From assembly GCF_000317555.1 (NCBI RefSeq), contig NC_019745.1:1426001-1490000 (forward strand): a DNA stretch of 64,000 nt, read 5' to 3'. Below are positions 9,270 through 18,311 of this stretch, in pieces. The translations under genes and the position numbers were made by a program. Source of the stretch: Gloeocapsa sp. PCC 7428 (GTDB taxonomy: Bacteria; Cyanobacteriota; Cyanobacteriia; Cyanobacteriales; Chroococcidiopsidaceae). Position 1 is the first letter of the stretch, and each line of letters opens with the position of its first letter. The notes beneath the pieces were generated by a model. That model saw only the letters and a program-made list of their open reading frames with translations. It had not been told where the DNA came from and ran no database searches.

Positions 9270-10118
9270 ATGAGAAGCCTGTTATCCAAAGTACAAGCTA
9301 GTGGCATTATTACCGAACCTTTTCCTCACATTGTTGTTAAAGATGCTCTAGATGAAGATTTATGCGCCAAGTTAATGGCAGAATATCCATCGATTGATAC
9401 CCTAAAACAAAGTAGGGATAATCTACTATCAACAACTTATAGCAACGTAAGATTTCATTATTTAGCAGAAGATGCCTTTAATGACGAACAAATAAGTTCA
9501 ACGTGGAAAGAATTTATACGACTTCATACATCGACTCTATTTCTTCAGCAATTTATTGCTTTATTTAAAGAGCATATTTTCCAGTTTTATCCTAATTTTG
9601 AGCAAGACTACGGTTCCTTTGACTCGCTAACTTCTGGAGTTAGAAAAATTGACACATTTGAAACCTCAGATGTATTGTTGGATGCACTTATATGTGTAAA
9701 CACTCCTGTAACTAATAGTCCAACTTCAGTAAGGGCGGCACATATTGATTTTGCTGATAAGTTATTCGCTGGCTTATTTTATCTGCGCGATACAAAAGAT
9801 GATTCTACAGGAGGAGATTTAGAACTTTATAAATTCAAAAATGGTAAACCTCAGGGATTTAGAAGTAATGCCCTACCAGATTATGCTATTGAACTTTGTA
9901 AAACAATTAAGTATGAGCGTAATGTACTTGTACTGTTTTTAAATTCAATTAATGCAGTACATGGAGTCACAGTACGTTCAATAACAGATTATCCAAGATA
10001 TTTTGTAAATCTTGTTGGAGAAGTTAACAAACCTTTGTTTGATAACTCAAAATACCAAGAGGCTAATCACATTAAGTATTGGAGAAAAATTAAAAGTTTT
10101 ATCAGCACAGCTAGGTAG
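9270..10118 (+). CDS. 2-oxoglutarate/Fe(II)-dependent oxygenase superfamily protein
   Basis: This 282-residue protein has a double-stranded beta-helix dioxygenase signature: metal ligands His158 and Asp160 in AAHIDFAD, a distal His231 in AVHGVT, and a candidate 2-oxoglutarate-binding arginine at 236 or 243. This resembles the prolyl-4-hydroxylase-like family frequently found in polysaccharide and secondary metabolite clusters. It probably hydroxylates a sugar, lipid or peptide substrate, which is not identifiable here. It is AT-rich and directly precedes kdsD, so it may be co-transcribed with the Kdo genes. A role in modifying Kdo is speculation. Confidence 0.7.
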   Translation: MRSLLSKVQASGIITEPFPHIVVKDALDEDLCAKLMAEYPSIDTLKQSRDNLLSTTYSNVRFHYLAEDAFNDEQISSTWKEFIRLHTSTLFLQQFIALFKEHIFQFYPNFEQDYGSFDSLTSGVRKIDTFETSDVLLDALICVNTPVTNSPTSVRAAHIDFADKLFAGLFYLRDTKDDSTGGDLELYKFKNGKPQGFRSNALPDYAIELCKTIKYERNVLVLFLNSINAVHGVTVRSITDYPRYFVNLVGEVNKPLFDNSKYQEANHIKYWRKIKSFISTAR

Positions 10119-10181
10119 ATTAATCGATAGAAAACTTTGGGATTAAAAACAAGAGTTAACTTACGAGCAGGGAGCAACAGT

Positions 10182-11174
10182 ATGCAATGTATTGACAATA
10201 AAGCTTATGTTTTACAAGTTGTAGAACTGCTCAAGCTAGAAGCAGAAGCAATTACTAAAGCCGCAAATCGTCTCCAGTCAGAACAAGTCGAAAAGGCGGT
10301 TGAAATATTAGCAAATTGTCGAGGGAAAGTGGTGCTGGCTGGCGTTGGCAAGTCAGGAATTGTTGCACGTAAAATTGCTGCAACTTTAACAAGTACAGGA
10401 ACGCTAGCTGTTTATTTGCATCCTGCTGATGCGCTACATGGTGATTTGGGAATCGTCACATCAGATGATGTTGCCATGGTTTTAAGTAATAGTGGTGAAA
10501 CAGATGAACTTGTCGTTATGTTACCGCACCTAAAAGCTCGACAAGTGCCTATTATTGCTTTAGTTGGCAATCTGCGCTCTACTTTAGCTCGTAATGCTGA
10601 TGTCGTGATGGATGCTGCGGTAGACAAAGAAGCGTGTCCCTTCAATCTTGCGCCGACGACGAGTACAACAGTTGCTTTGTCGATTGGCGATGCGCTAGCG
10701 ATGACTTTAATGCAAGTTAAAGGATTAACACCCGAAGGTTTTGCGTTGAATCATCCAGCAGGGCGTTTAGGAAAGCGCTTGACCTTGCGAGTGCGAGACT
10801 TAATGCACACTGGGGTAGAAAATCCCACTGTGTCGCCACAAGCTTCTTGGATTGAAGTATTAACCACAATTAGTAAAGGAGGCTTGGGTGCTGTCAATGT
10901 AGTTGACGAGTTAGGTCATTTGCTAGGGATTATTACAGATGGAGATTTGCGGCGCTTGCTGCAAAAATCCCAACATCAGGATTTGGCATCATTAACCGCG
11001 ATCGCAATCATGAGTGCAAATCCTGTTGTCGTTTCCCCCGAATTACTCGCGTTTCATGCGCTGGAATTGATGGAAAATCGACCATCACAAATCTCAATGC
11101 TACCTGTTGTTGATGCGCAACAGCACTGTATCGGTTTGATTCGCCTGCACGATATTGTGCGGTGCGGAATTTAA
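10182..11174 (+). CDS. kdsD: Arabinose-5-phosphate isomerase
   Basis: This enzyme interconverts D-ribulose-5-phosphate and D-arabinose-5-phosphate, the first step of Kdo synthesis. The 330-residue protein has an N-terminal SIS sugar-isomerase domain (GVGKSG at 54-59, followed by SNSGETDE and the NLAPTTSTT active-site segment) and a C-terminal CBS pair (about 205-330), matching KdsD/KpsF/GutQ in architecture and length. ATG 10182 has GGGAG at 10170-10174; the in-frame TTG at 10137 would add a non-homologous tail. kdsB, kdsA and kdsC follow on the same strand, interspersed with transferases. Confidence 0.93.
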   Translation: MQCIDNKAYVLQVVELLKLEAEAITKAANRLQSEQVEKAVEILANCRGKVVLAGVGKSGIVARKIAATLTSTGTLAVYLHPADALHGDLGIVTSDDVAMVLSNSGETDELVVMLPHLKARQVPIIALVGNLRSTLARNADVVMDAAVDKEACPFNLAPTTSTTVALSIGDALAMTLMQVKGLTPEGFALNHPAGRLGKRLTLRVRDLMHTGVENPTVSPQASWIEVLTTISKGGLGAVNVVDELGHLLGIITDGDLRRLLQKSQHQDLASLTAIAIMSANPVVVSPELLAFHALELMENRPSQISMLPVVDAQQHCIGLIRLHDIVRCGI

Positions 11175-11228
11175 TGGTTCGCAAAAAATAAGGGCAAGAT
11201 ATTACCTTGCCCATCATACACGCCTGTC

Positions 11229-12311
11229 ATGTCCTCAGCAGAGCGCATTACTATTTACAAATCACATCAAGCACAAAAAACTATGCGACGTCCTCTAATA
11301 AGCACTTTGCTGGTAGTGGGCAGTAGTAGTATGCTGTTCGTGCTACCACCATCTGTTACCTACGCACAATCTCCGGTAGTTTCTTCAGAAACTTACGCAG
11401 CGAACTTGAAAGCATCCAGAGAAACTCGTGTTGGAATTGCTGGTGATAAGTTTACAATCAACGGTCAGCCAACTTTTCTACTAGGCGTAAGCTACTTTGA
11501 TGCGGCTCACTGGCGAGTATCCGATTTGGATCGATTAGCAGAACTTAATTTCAACTTAATTCGTATCTTCTTAGATTGGCAAAATCGCGGTTTTTTTGAT
11601 AACGAAGGCAATTTAACCAAGTCAGAAGAACTTCTAGCGCTGGTACGTGCTGCTAATGACAGAGGTATTGTTGTTGATGTCACCATTACAGGATACAGCG
11701 AAGTTCCGCGAGATAAGGCAGTTCAAGCTGCTGTACGAACATTGCGCAATGAACCAAATGCGATCTTTGACTTGCAAAATGAATATAATCTTGGCAGAGA
11801 AGCCGCACTTTCGCCATCAGAGATTCGCCAACTTTACTTCATTGCCAAAGCTGAGAACGCCCGCGCTATTATTTTTGCTTCTAACTATGCTGCGTGGATG
11901 CGAGGTAACACGCTTAACCCTGGAAGATTGACGCAGGAGGTTAAAACCGGTGTTGATCTCGTTGCGCCGCACTTTACGCGAAATCCGAGATGGTATAGCG
12001 ACACCGGTACTCGTGTTGCTCAAACTAAGGAACATCTACGCAGCATGAATCGCAATATTCCTGTTTATGTCCAAGAAGAGCATCGTAATGGTTGGCGCGG
12101 TGGAGAATTTACCAAAGAGCAGTTTCTTCAAGCTGCACAGGAAGCAAAAGCGCATGGTGCTGCTGGATGGGTATTTCACACCGATGCGGGATTTTCGTTA
12201 ATCGATCAAGAATTTTTTGCTGAGTTAGATGCTACGGAACGTCAGGTAATTCAAAAACTAGGTGCTGCGGTCTTCTCTGACGCAACTGCGTATAATACGC
12301 CTGGCGACTAA
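11229..12311 (+). CDS. Secreted glycoside hydrolase, TIM-barrel (GH5/cellulase-like)
   Basis: This 360-residue exported protein has a hydrophobic stretch at about residues 22-41 with probable cleavage after VTYA (about 46). The start may instead be Met19 (11283). The barrel begins with a FTINGQPTFLLGVSYF strand. Glu185 in LQNEYN would be the acid/base of a clan GH-A enzyme, and Glu283 or Glu284 in VYVQEE the nucleophile. It probably cleaves or remodels the exported polysaccharide in the periplasm or outside, a common partner in export clusters. It sits between kdsD and kdsB in the same direction. No substrate can be read from sequence. Confidence 0.78.
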   Translation: MSSAERITIYKSHQAQKTMRRPLISTLLVVGSSSMLFVLPPSVTYAQSPVVSSETYAANLKASRETRVGIAGDKFTINGQPTFLLGVSYFDAAHWRVSDLDRLAELNFNLIRIFLDWQNRGFFDNEGNLTKSEELLALVRAANDRGIVVDVTITGYSEVPRDKAVQAAVRTLRNEPNAIFDLQNEYNLGREAALSPSEIRQLYFIAKAENARAIIFASNYAAWMRGNTLNPGRLTQEVKTGVDLVAPHFTRNPRWYSDTGTRVAQTKEHLRSMNRNIPVYVQEEHRNGWRGGEFTKEQFLQAAQEAKAHGAAGWVFHTDAGFSLIDQEFFAELDATERQVIQKLGAAVFSDATAYNTPGD

Positions 12312-12419
12312 AGTCGCGGCTAGACAAACAAAATATGTCTACGCAGACTAACAAAAAAGTAGCTGTGGTTTTGATTTCTAAGCTTTTTTCCCATAATACA
12401 TTACTATTTTGGAGTCATC

Positions 12420-13154
12420 ATGAAAATCTTGGCTGTTATTCCTGCACGTTACGACTCACAACGCTTTCCTGGTAAACCTTTAGTGATGATTGAAGATCGT
12501 CCGATGGTGCAGTGGGTTTATGAAGCAGCTAAGAGTTGTCCTGCATTTAGTAAAGTTGTCGTCGCAACTGACAGCGATTTGGTAGCAGAATGCGTACAAA
12601 AATTTGGCGGTGCGGTAGAAATGACAAGCAGCGCACATCAAACAGGTACAGATCGCGTTGCAGAAGTTGCGCAAAGATATCCACAGATGCAAGCGATCGC
12701 TAATGTTCAAGGAGATCAACCTTTTGTAACGGCTGAAATGCTCATGCAATTAGTTGCGCCTTATCTTGAAGGTCAAGCACCAGATATGACAACGTTAGCT
12801 TGCCCATTAGAACACGAAGCAGATTATCTTAACCCAAATGCCGTGAAAGTGCTATGCGATCGCAACGGTCGCGCGCTATACTTTTCGCGTTCTCCGATTC
12901 CCTACTTTCGCAATCAAGGTTTGGCTCCAGTTTTTCACCACCTTGGACTGTATGCCTTTAGACGCGACTTTCTTGCGGACTATGCTCAACTAACACCGAC
13001 ACCGCTAGAACACTGTGAAGGGCTAGAACAATTGCGCGTTCTAGAACACGGATACTCAATTATTGTTTGCCAAACACAAAAAGCTGTACTTGAGATTAAT
13101 ACTCCTGGAGATTTGCTGCAAGCAAAATCCTTATTTGCCAAAAGCACCGTTTGA
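12420..13154 (+). CDS. kdsB: 3-deoxy-manno-octulosonate cytidylyltransferase (CMP-Kdo synthetase)
   Basis: This enzyme activates Kdo with CTP to give CMP-Kdo, the donor for Kdo transferases. The 244 residues begin with IPARYDSQRFPGKPL (about 7-21), then show the CMP-Kdo synthetase signature VQGDQPF (96-102) and the HLGLYAFRRDFL segment, all typical of KdsB. GGAG lies six bases before the ATG. Cyanobacterial lipopolysaccharide is generally reported to lack Kdo, so this set probably serves a capsule or exopolysaccharide. Confidence 0.94.
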   Translation: MKILAVIPARYDSQRFPGKPLVMIEDRPMVQWVYEAAKSCPAFSKVVVATDSDLVAECVQKFGGAVEMTSSAHQTGTDRVAEVAQRYPQMQAIANVQGDQPFVTAEMLMQLVAPYLEGQAPDMTTLACPLEHEADYLNPNAVKVLCDRNGRALYFSRSPIPYFRNQGLAPVFHHLGLYAFRRDFLADYAQLTPTPLEHCEGLEQLRVLEHGYSIIVCQTQKAVLEINTPGDLLQAKSLFAKSTV

Positions 13155-13181
13155 TCGTCTTTCCATTATTTAACCTTCATC

Positions 13182-13934
13182 ATGGCATCCTCCTCAACAC
13201 AAGATATTTGGACTCGCCTTTTCAAACGGCAGACGCACGACGACCTACAAAGTATTGGTTTAAGTCTCTGGTCGCGCTTTTGGATGAAGTTTGCTTGGTC
13301 GGGCTATTTCGGGCGTTTTGCTACTCGCTTAGCTAGTTGGACTGCTCCACCTTACAGACAACGCCGTCGTTTGGCGCGTTACCATCGCAAAGGTTACATC
13401 TCGCCTAGTGCTAGTATTTGCCATCACAATGTGCAACTAGGTACTAATGTTTTCATTGGCGATCGCGTCACGATCTATCAAGATGATCGTACTGGTTCGG
13501 TGAAGATAGGCGATCGCGTCCGCATTCATCAAGATGTTTGTATTGAAACTGGCGCTGGTGGTAGCGTTGCGATCGGAGCAGATACAGGTATTCAACCTCG
13601 ATGTCAGTTCTCCGCGTACAAAGCGCCAATTCACATTGGTCGTGGGGTCATGATTGCACCAAACTGCGCTTTTTATCCCTACGATCATGGCATTGCACCT
13701 CATGAACCAATTAAAAATCAACCCTTACAAACAAAAGGAGGCATCACAATTGATGATGATGCGTGGTTAGGCTATGGAGTCATCGTTTTAGATGGAGTCC
13801 GGATCGGGAAAGGAGCCGTAGTCGGTGCAGGTGCGGTTGTCACTAAAGATATTCCCGATGGTGCGATCGCCGTCGGCTCGCCCGCGCGTGTTATTAATAT
13901 GCGCAGCACCCTCGTTAAGAACAATATTTCATAA
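13182..13934 (+). CDS. Left-handed beta-helix acyltransferase (WbbJ/LbetaH family), copy 1
   Basis: This 250-residue protein has isoleucine-rich hexapeptide repeats from about residue 80 to 235 (IGDRV, IGADT, IGRGV, IGKGAVVGAGAVV) that form the left-handed beta-helix of O-acetyl/acyltransferases. The acceptor-side histidine lies in YDHGIAPHEPI. It is expected to acylate a sugar hydroxyl using acetyl-CoA or another acyl-CoA in the cytoplasm. It is a close paralogue of the gene at 23499, sharing the N-terminal RRRLARYH block and almost the whole helix. It follows kdsB by 27 bases. Confidence 0.85.
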   Translation: MASSSTQDIWTRLFKRQTHDDLQSIGLSLWSRFWMKFAWSGYFGRFATRLASWTAPPYRQRRRLARYHRKGYISPSASICHHNVQLGTNVFIGDRVTIYQDDRTGSVKIGDRVRIHQDVCIETGAGGSVAIGADTGIQPRCQFSAYKAPIHIGRGVMIAPNCAFYPYDHGIAPHEPIKNQPLQTKGGITIDDDAWLGYGVIVLDGVRIGKGAVVGAGAVVTKDIPDGAIAVGSPARVINMRSTLVKNNIS

Positions 13935-14009
13935 ACTCTAGTCTACTTCTAAGTTTGTTTTGGCGAAGATAATAACAGTTGTCTTTTCAAAAGACTAATA
14001 ATAGACAGC

Positions 14010-14219
14010 TTACTCACAATTGCTATTCCAACCTTCAATCGCGCACACTTATTAGAGCAACAGTTATCCTGGCTAGCTAACTGTCTCAATAGCTTTGAAC
14101 CTGAGTGCGCAATTATTATCTCAGATAACTTTTCGACTGATACAACTTTAGAAGTCATCCAAAAGTGGCAGCCTATTTTTGCTTCTACTCAGCTACATAT
14201 CAATATATTCTCAGTGTAG
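14010..14219 (+). pseudogene. Truncated N-terminal remnant of a GT2 glycosyltransferase
   Basis: Translating + from 14010 gives about 69 codons that read as the start of a family 2 glycosyltransferase: LTIAIPTFNRAHLLEQQL, then AIIISDNFSTDTTLEVI, the hallmark nucleotide-binding strand and SDN motif. It ends at a TAG at 14217-14219. The frame is open back to 13953, but no ATG, GTG or TTG start with a ribosome site is present, and the catalytic DxD and the rest of the domain are missing. The next gene starts eight bases later with unrelated sequence. This looks like a deletion remnant. It was recognised by reading the frame directly. Confidence 0.8.
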
Positions 14220-14226
14220 TTAAATT

Positions 14227-15318
14227 ATGCTTTCAACTCAAACTACAGAAACCTTACACGCGAGTCATTATTCTCATATTGATAATTCTAGTAATAAAGC
14301 ATTACCACCAATTTATTTTTATATTGCGCAAGAGCATTGGCCAGAGAATTTTTCATCCGACAATATTGAACCACAATGGATCGATCAGCATTGGCAGCTT
14401 TTCAACCCAGGTATATTTGCTTGTACTTTGCAAACTTATCTGCGCTTGAAAGCCGATGGATTTCCTTGTCAACTCACTGGAACTATGCCCACCGAAGGGA
14501 TTGTTATCGCATATCACAAATCCGTTTTTTGGCAAAAGTGGAAACCTGATTCTAAAGTCATGTTGGTGTGTATTGTTGCTGACCGATCGCGGCGACACCC
14601 TTGGGCGCATTTTCATGTTGTTCTCAATCCTCAAGAATTACTTTCTCAAGACGGTTACTCAATTAAGAACACCTACTATATTCCGCATTGGGCACCTCAA
14701 CCTGGTTTAATTCGGCGCGATCCCGCACGTGGCGATCGCTTTGAAAATATCACCTTCTTCGGTCGCGAACAAAATTTAGCACCTGAACTCAAGCACCCGT
14801 CTTGGGCTGAACAGTTGCAAGCTTTGGGTTTGCGTTGGCAAATTGCCGGCGAAGAATCCTGGAACGACTATAGCAATGTTGATGCAATTGTTGCGGTGCG
14901 CAGCTTTGATAATCAAGACCATACGGTCAGACCCGCTTTAAAGTTATACAATGCTTGGCACGCTGGCGTACCAGCAATTCTTGGTCGTGAATCTGCTTTT
15001 CAAGCCGAGCGCAGAAACGAGTTAGACTACTTAGAGGCAACATCACCAAATCAGGTGTTAGCGATGCTCCAGCGCCTCCGAGATGATGTCGCCTTTCGTC
15101 GCGCTATGGTTGATAATGGTCACTTACGGGCTAGAGAAACGCAACATTACATCCTTTTAAATAGCTGGCGTTGCTTTTTGATGGGTACAGTAGTTCCCGC
15201 TTACAAACATTGGTGTGATGCCCCATCCATAGCACAACAAGCATTTCAAGTTAAAGGTAGGCTGACCCATTCTTTAGAACGCGTCACCCGCCGAATGCTA
15301 AAGCTAAAGTTAACATAG
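14227..15318 (+). CDS. Putative GT-B glycosyltransferase
   Basis: This 363-residue cytoplasmic protein has a C-terminal half like the nucleotide-sugar domain of GT-B glycosyltransferases (FFGREQNLAPEL, then RPALKLYNAWHAGVPAILG, which resembles the acceptor/donor EX7E-type region, followed by helices). Its N-terminal half is not familiar to me. It has no signal peptide or membrane segment. It directly abuts the GT2 remnant, so its start (ATG 14227) lies close to a deletion scar. Substrate unknown; placement among Kdo genes suggests a transferase of the same polymer. Confidence 0.62.
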   Translation: MLSTQTTETLHASHYSHIDNSSNKALPPIYFYIAQEHWPENFSSDNIEPQWIDQHWQLFNPGIFACTLQTYLRLKADGFPCQLTGTMPTEGIVIAYHKSVFWQKWKPDSKVMLVCIVADRSRRHPWAHFHVVLNPQELLSQDGYSIKNTYYIPHWAPQPGLIRRDPARGDRFENITFFGREQNLAPELKHPSWAEQLQALGLRWQIAGEESWNDYSNVDAIVAVRSFDNQDHTVRPALKLYNAWHAGVPAILGRESAFQAERRNELDYLEATSPNQVLAMLQRLRDDVAFRRAMVDNGHLRARETQHYILLNSWRCFLMGTVVPAYKHWCDAPSIAQQAFQVKGRLTHSLERVTRRMLKLKLT

Positions 15319-15657
15319 TCTTTAACCCAAGCGGCTTATAAACTTACTTTATCTCAACATCTTGAAGTTGGTGTTTCTAACTTGATGCTTCAGGAAATAA
15401 TACACAATCGCTACTCAAGACTAATTCTAATTCGAGTTTATGCTGCTATCTACTGATTAAGAATACCCAAAAGTTATCCATCCTCTAACAATTTAAAAAT
15501 CAATACTAGCAGCTAAATTAAGACGACAATTACTCTAAACTAGATACAATATTTTCGGCGGTCGTAGCATATATTCATATTCCATTCTGCTCGATATCCA
15601 TTGCTAAAACAATATGGGTATCAATATCAAATACTTAGATTAAGGAGAGCTAAAAAT
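15319..15657. other. 339-base gap without a supported gene
   Basis: AT-rich spacer between two glycosyltransferase genes. The upstream gene frame stays open for about 45 codons after its TAG stop, but the extension has no family resemblance and is probably chance. The last bases contain a clear ribosome site (AAGGAGAG, about 15642-15649) for the next gene. No hairpin or repeat of note was seen. Confidence 0.5.
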
Positions 15658-16923
15658 ATGAAAAAAATACTACTAGCTACCGATCGCAAATTCTGGCATC
15701 AAGAGCAAGGTTCAGCAAAACGAATTTCTGACTTGTATGAGTATCTAGTTCGAAAAAAGTTTGATGTTTATATCTTTTTCATTGGAAAAATAACACCCAC
15801 AGAAATCGATTCGATTAAACTTGCTTACAACGGCGAGTTCAAGATCTTTAATAAAGGTTCTGGTTTTTTGAGCATTGATTGCGATATCAATGCTAGATTT
15901 GCTGCTTTGAAAAAAGCAGAGCTTTGGCTGAAAAAGAAGGCAAGACCTTTAAAAAAGTTATTACTTAGTCACTCTTCACAGGTTCAAATTAAACAAGATA
16001 AGCTAATAAATATGACTGATTTTTTCAGTCAAGAACATCAAGATTATTTTCGTACTATATGCCGAGAACTAAATCCTGAGGTAGTTATTGTTGAGTATCT
16101 CAGAATAGCTTATTTAGTTCGAGACTTTGATAAAGTTGGCATAGAAGCGTTAACTTTGATAGATACGCATGATGTAGCACATCAAAGATATCAAAGATTT
16201 CAAGCGAATGGCGAACAAGAAATAAAAATTACGGAAGACCAGGAAAAACAACTTTTAAGTATATTTGATGTTATTATCGCAATTCAGAGTAAAGATAAAG
16301 AAACTTTTCAGAAAATGCTACCTGAACATCATGTAATTCAGGTAAGCTATGCCTGTGAGCCTAAGAAATATGAATATTTAAATAGTTCACCTATTAATAT
16401 TACTTATGTTGCAGGTCCTAATTCTTCTAATAAACGCGCGATCGCGGACTTCCTTCATAAAGTTTGGTGTAAACTTGTAACAAAATTTGAACAAAAAATA
16501 CAATTGAATATTGTAGGCAAAATTTGCGAAGAATTAACTGATGTTAAAATACCTGCTAATGTTAAACTAACTGGATGGATTGACGAGTTAGAAACTGTAT
16601 ATCAAGAAGCAGATATTATCATCAATCCGGTGTATTTTGGAACAGGGCTTAAAATAAAAAACGTTGAAGCTTTAAGCTACAGTAAACCTTTAGTGACTAC
16701 TACAATTGGTGCTGAAGGGCTAGAACACGGAATCAACAAAGCTTTCTTAGTAAGCGATCGTCCTAAAGAGACGTTTGAGCAGTTATCTACATTAATTACG
16801 AATGAGAAACTAAGAAAAGAATTATCAGATAAAGCTTATGCTTTTGCTTGTCAAAACTTTACTGAACAGCAGGTGTATCAAGAACTTTATCAAGTATTAA
16901 CGCAGCAAAATTCTAATTTATAG
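15658..16923 (+). CDS. Glycosyltransferase, GT4 family
   Basis: This 421-residue GT-B enzyme starts MKKILLATDRKFW and has the GT4 C-terminal signature with YQEADIIINPVYFGTGLKIK and NVEALSYSKPLVTTTIGAEG (about residues 320-360), where the EX7E-type retaining site lies. ATG 15658 is preceded by AAGGAGAG; the in-frame TTG at 15601 has no such site. The gene is very AT- and lysine-rich compared with kdsA directly after it, suggesting separate ancestry. It probably transfers a hexose during repeat-unit assembly at the inner membrane face. Confidence 0.85.
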   Translation: MKKILLATDRKFWHQEQGSAKRISDLYEYLVRKKFDVYIFFIGKITPTEIDSIKLAYNGEFKIFNKGSGFLSIDCDINARFAALKKAELWLKKKARPLKKLLLSHSSQVQIKQDKLINMTDFFSQEHQDYFRTICRELNPEVVIVEYLRIAYLVRDFDKVGIEALTLIDTHDVAHQRYQRFQANGEQEIKITEDQEKQLLSIFDVIIAIQSKDKETFQKMLPEHHVIQVSYACEPKKYEYLNSSPINITYVAGPNSSNKRAIADFLHKVWCKLVTKFEQKIQLNIVGKICEELTDVKIPANVKLTGWIDELETVYQEADIIINPVYFGTGLKIKNVEALSYSKPLVTTTIGAEGLEHGINKAFLVSDRPKETFEQLSTLITNEKLRKELSDKAYAFACQNFTEQQVYQELYQVLTQQNSNL

Positions 16924-17783
<860 letters not shown>

Positions 17784-17784
<1 letters not shown>

Positions 17785-18290
17785 TGACTATGACAGTTAC
17801 TACCTCAGAACTGCGATCGCGGTTATCACAAGTTAAACTTTTAGCACTTGATGTCGATGGCGTACTCACTGATGGCGGACTTTACTACACCGAAACAGGA
17901 GAGGTTCTCCGAAAATTCAATATTAAAGATGGTCAAGGAATTAAGCTATTAAAGCAAGCTGGTGTAGAACTTGCCATTATTACCGCTAAATCTGCATTGT
18001 CAACACTCAATCGCGCTCAAGATCTAGGTATTACATATACCTTCTTAGGAGTAGAAGACAAGCTTTCGCAGTTAAAAACTCTTTGTCAAAAGTTAGATAT
18101 CTCACTAGCGCAAGTAGCATACATTGGCGACGATTATAACGATCTTGAAGTTCTACAAGCTGTAGGTTGTCCGATGACAGTCGCGGATGCAATGGCTGCT
18201 AATCAAAGTATGGCAATTTACATCACTAAACTACCTGGAGGACACGGGGCGGTTAGAGAAGTTTGCGAGATGCTAATTGCTAGTTGTTAA
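17784..18290 (+). CDS. kdsC: 3-deoxy-manno-octulosonate-8-phosphatase
   Basis: HAD-superfamily phosphatase that releases Kdo from Kdo-8-phosphate. It has 168 residues with HAD motif I LALDVDGVLTDGGL (nucleophile Asp23, Asp25), the INIKDGQGI-like segment (FNIKDGQGIKLL) and motif IV GDDYNDLEVL. The short cap and length match KdsC, a tetrameric C0-type HAD enzyme. The ATG overlaps the kdsA stop (TAATG), showing coupling. With kdsD and kdsB this completes CMP-Kdo synthesis within the island. Confidence 0.93.
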
Positions 18291-18311
18291 TAGTTTTGTA
18301 AGCCAATCAAT

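Noticed and set aside
11192-11212. Seven-base hairpin GGGCAAG/CTTGCCC between kdsD and the glycoside hydrolase
   Set aside because: No T-run on the + side; the only T-rich side faces the minus strand, where no gene ends. Also close to the next start codon, so not called a terminator.
15319-15456. In-frame extension of the glycosyltransferase past its TAG stop
   Set aside because: About 45 open codons after the stop without family resemblance; open frames of this length are not rare here.
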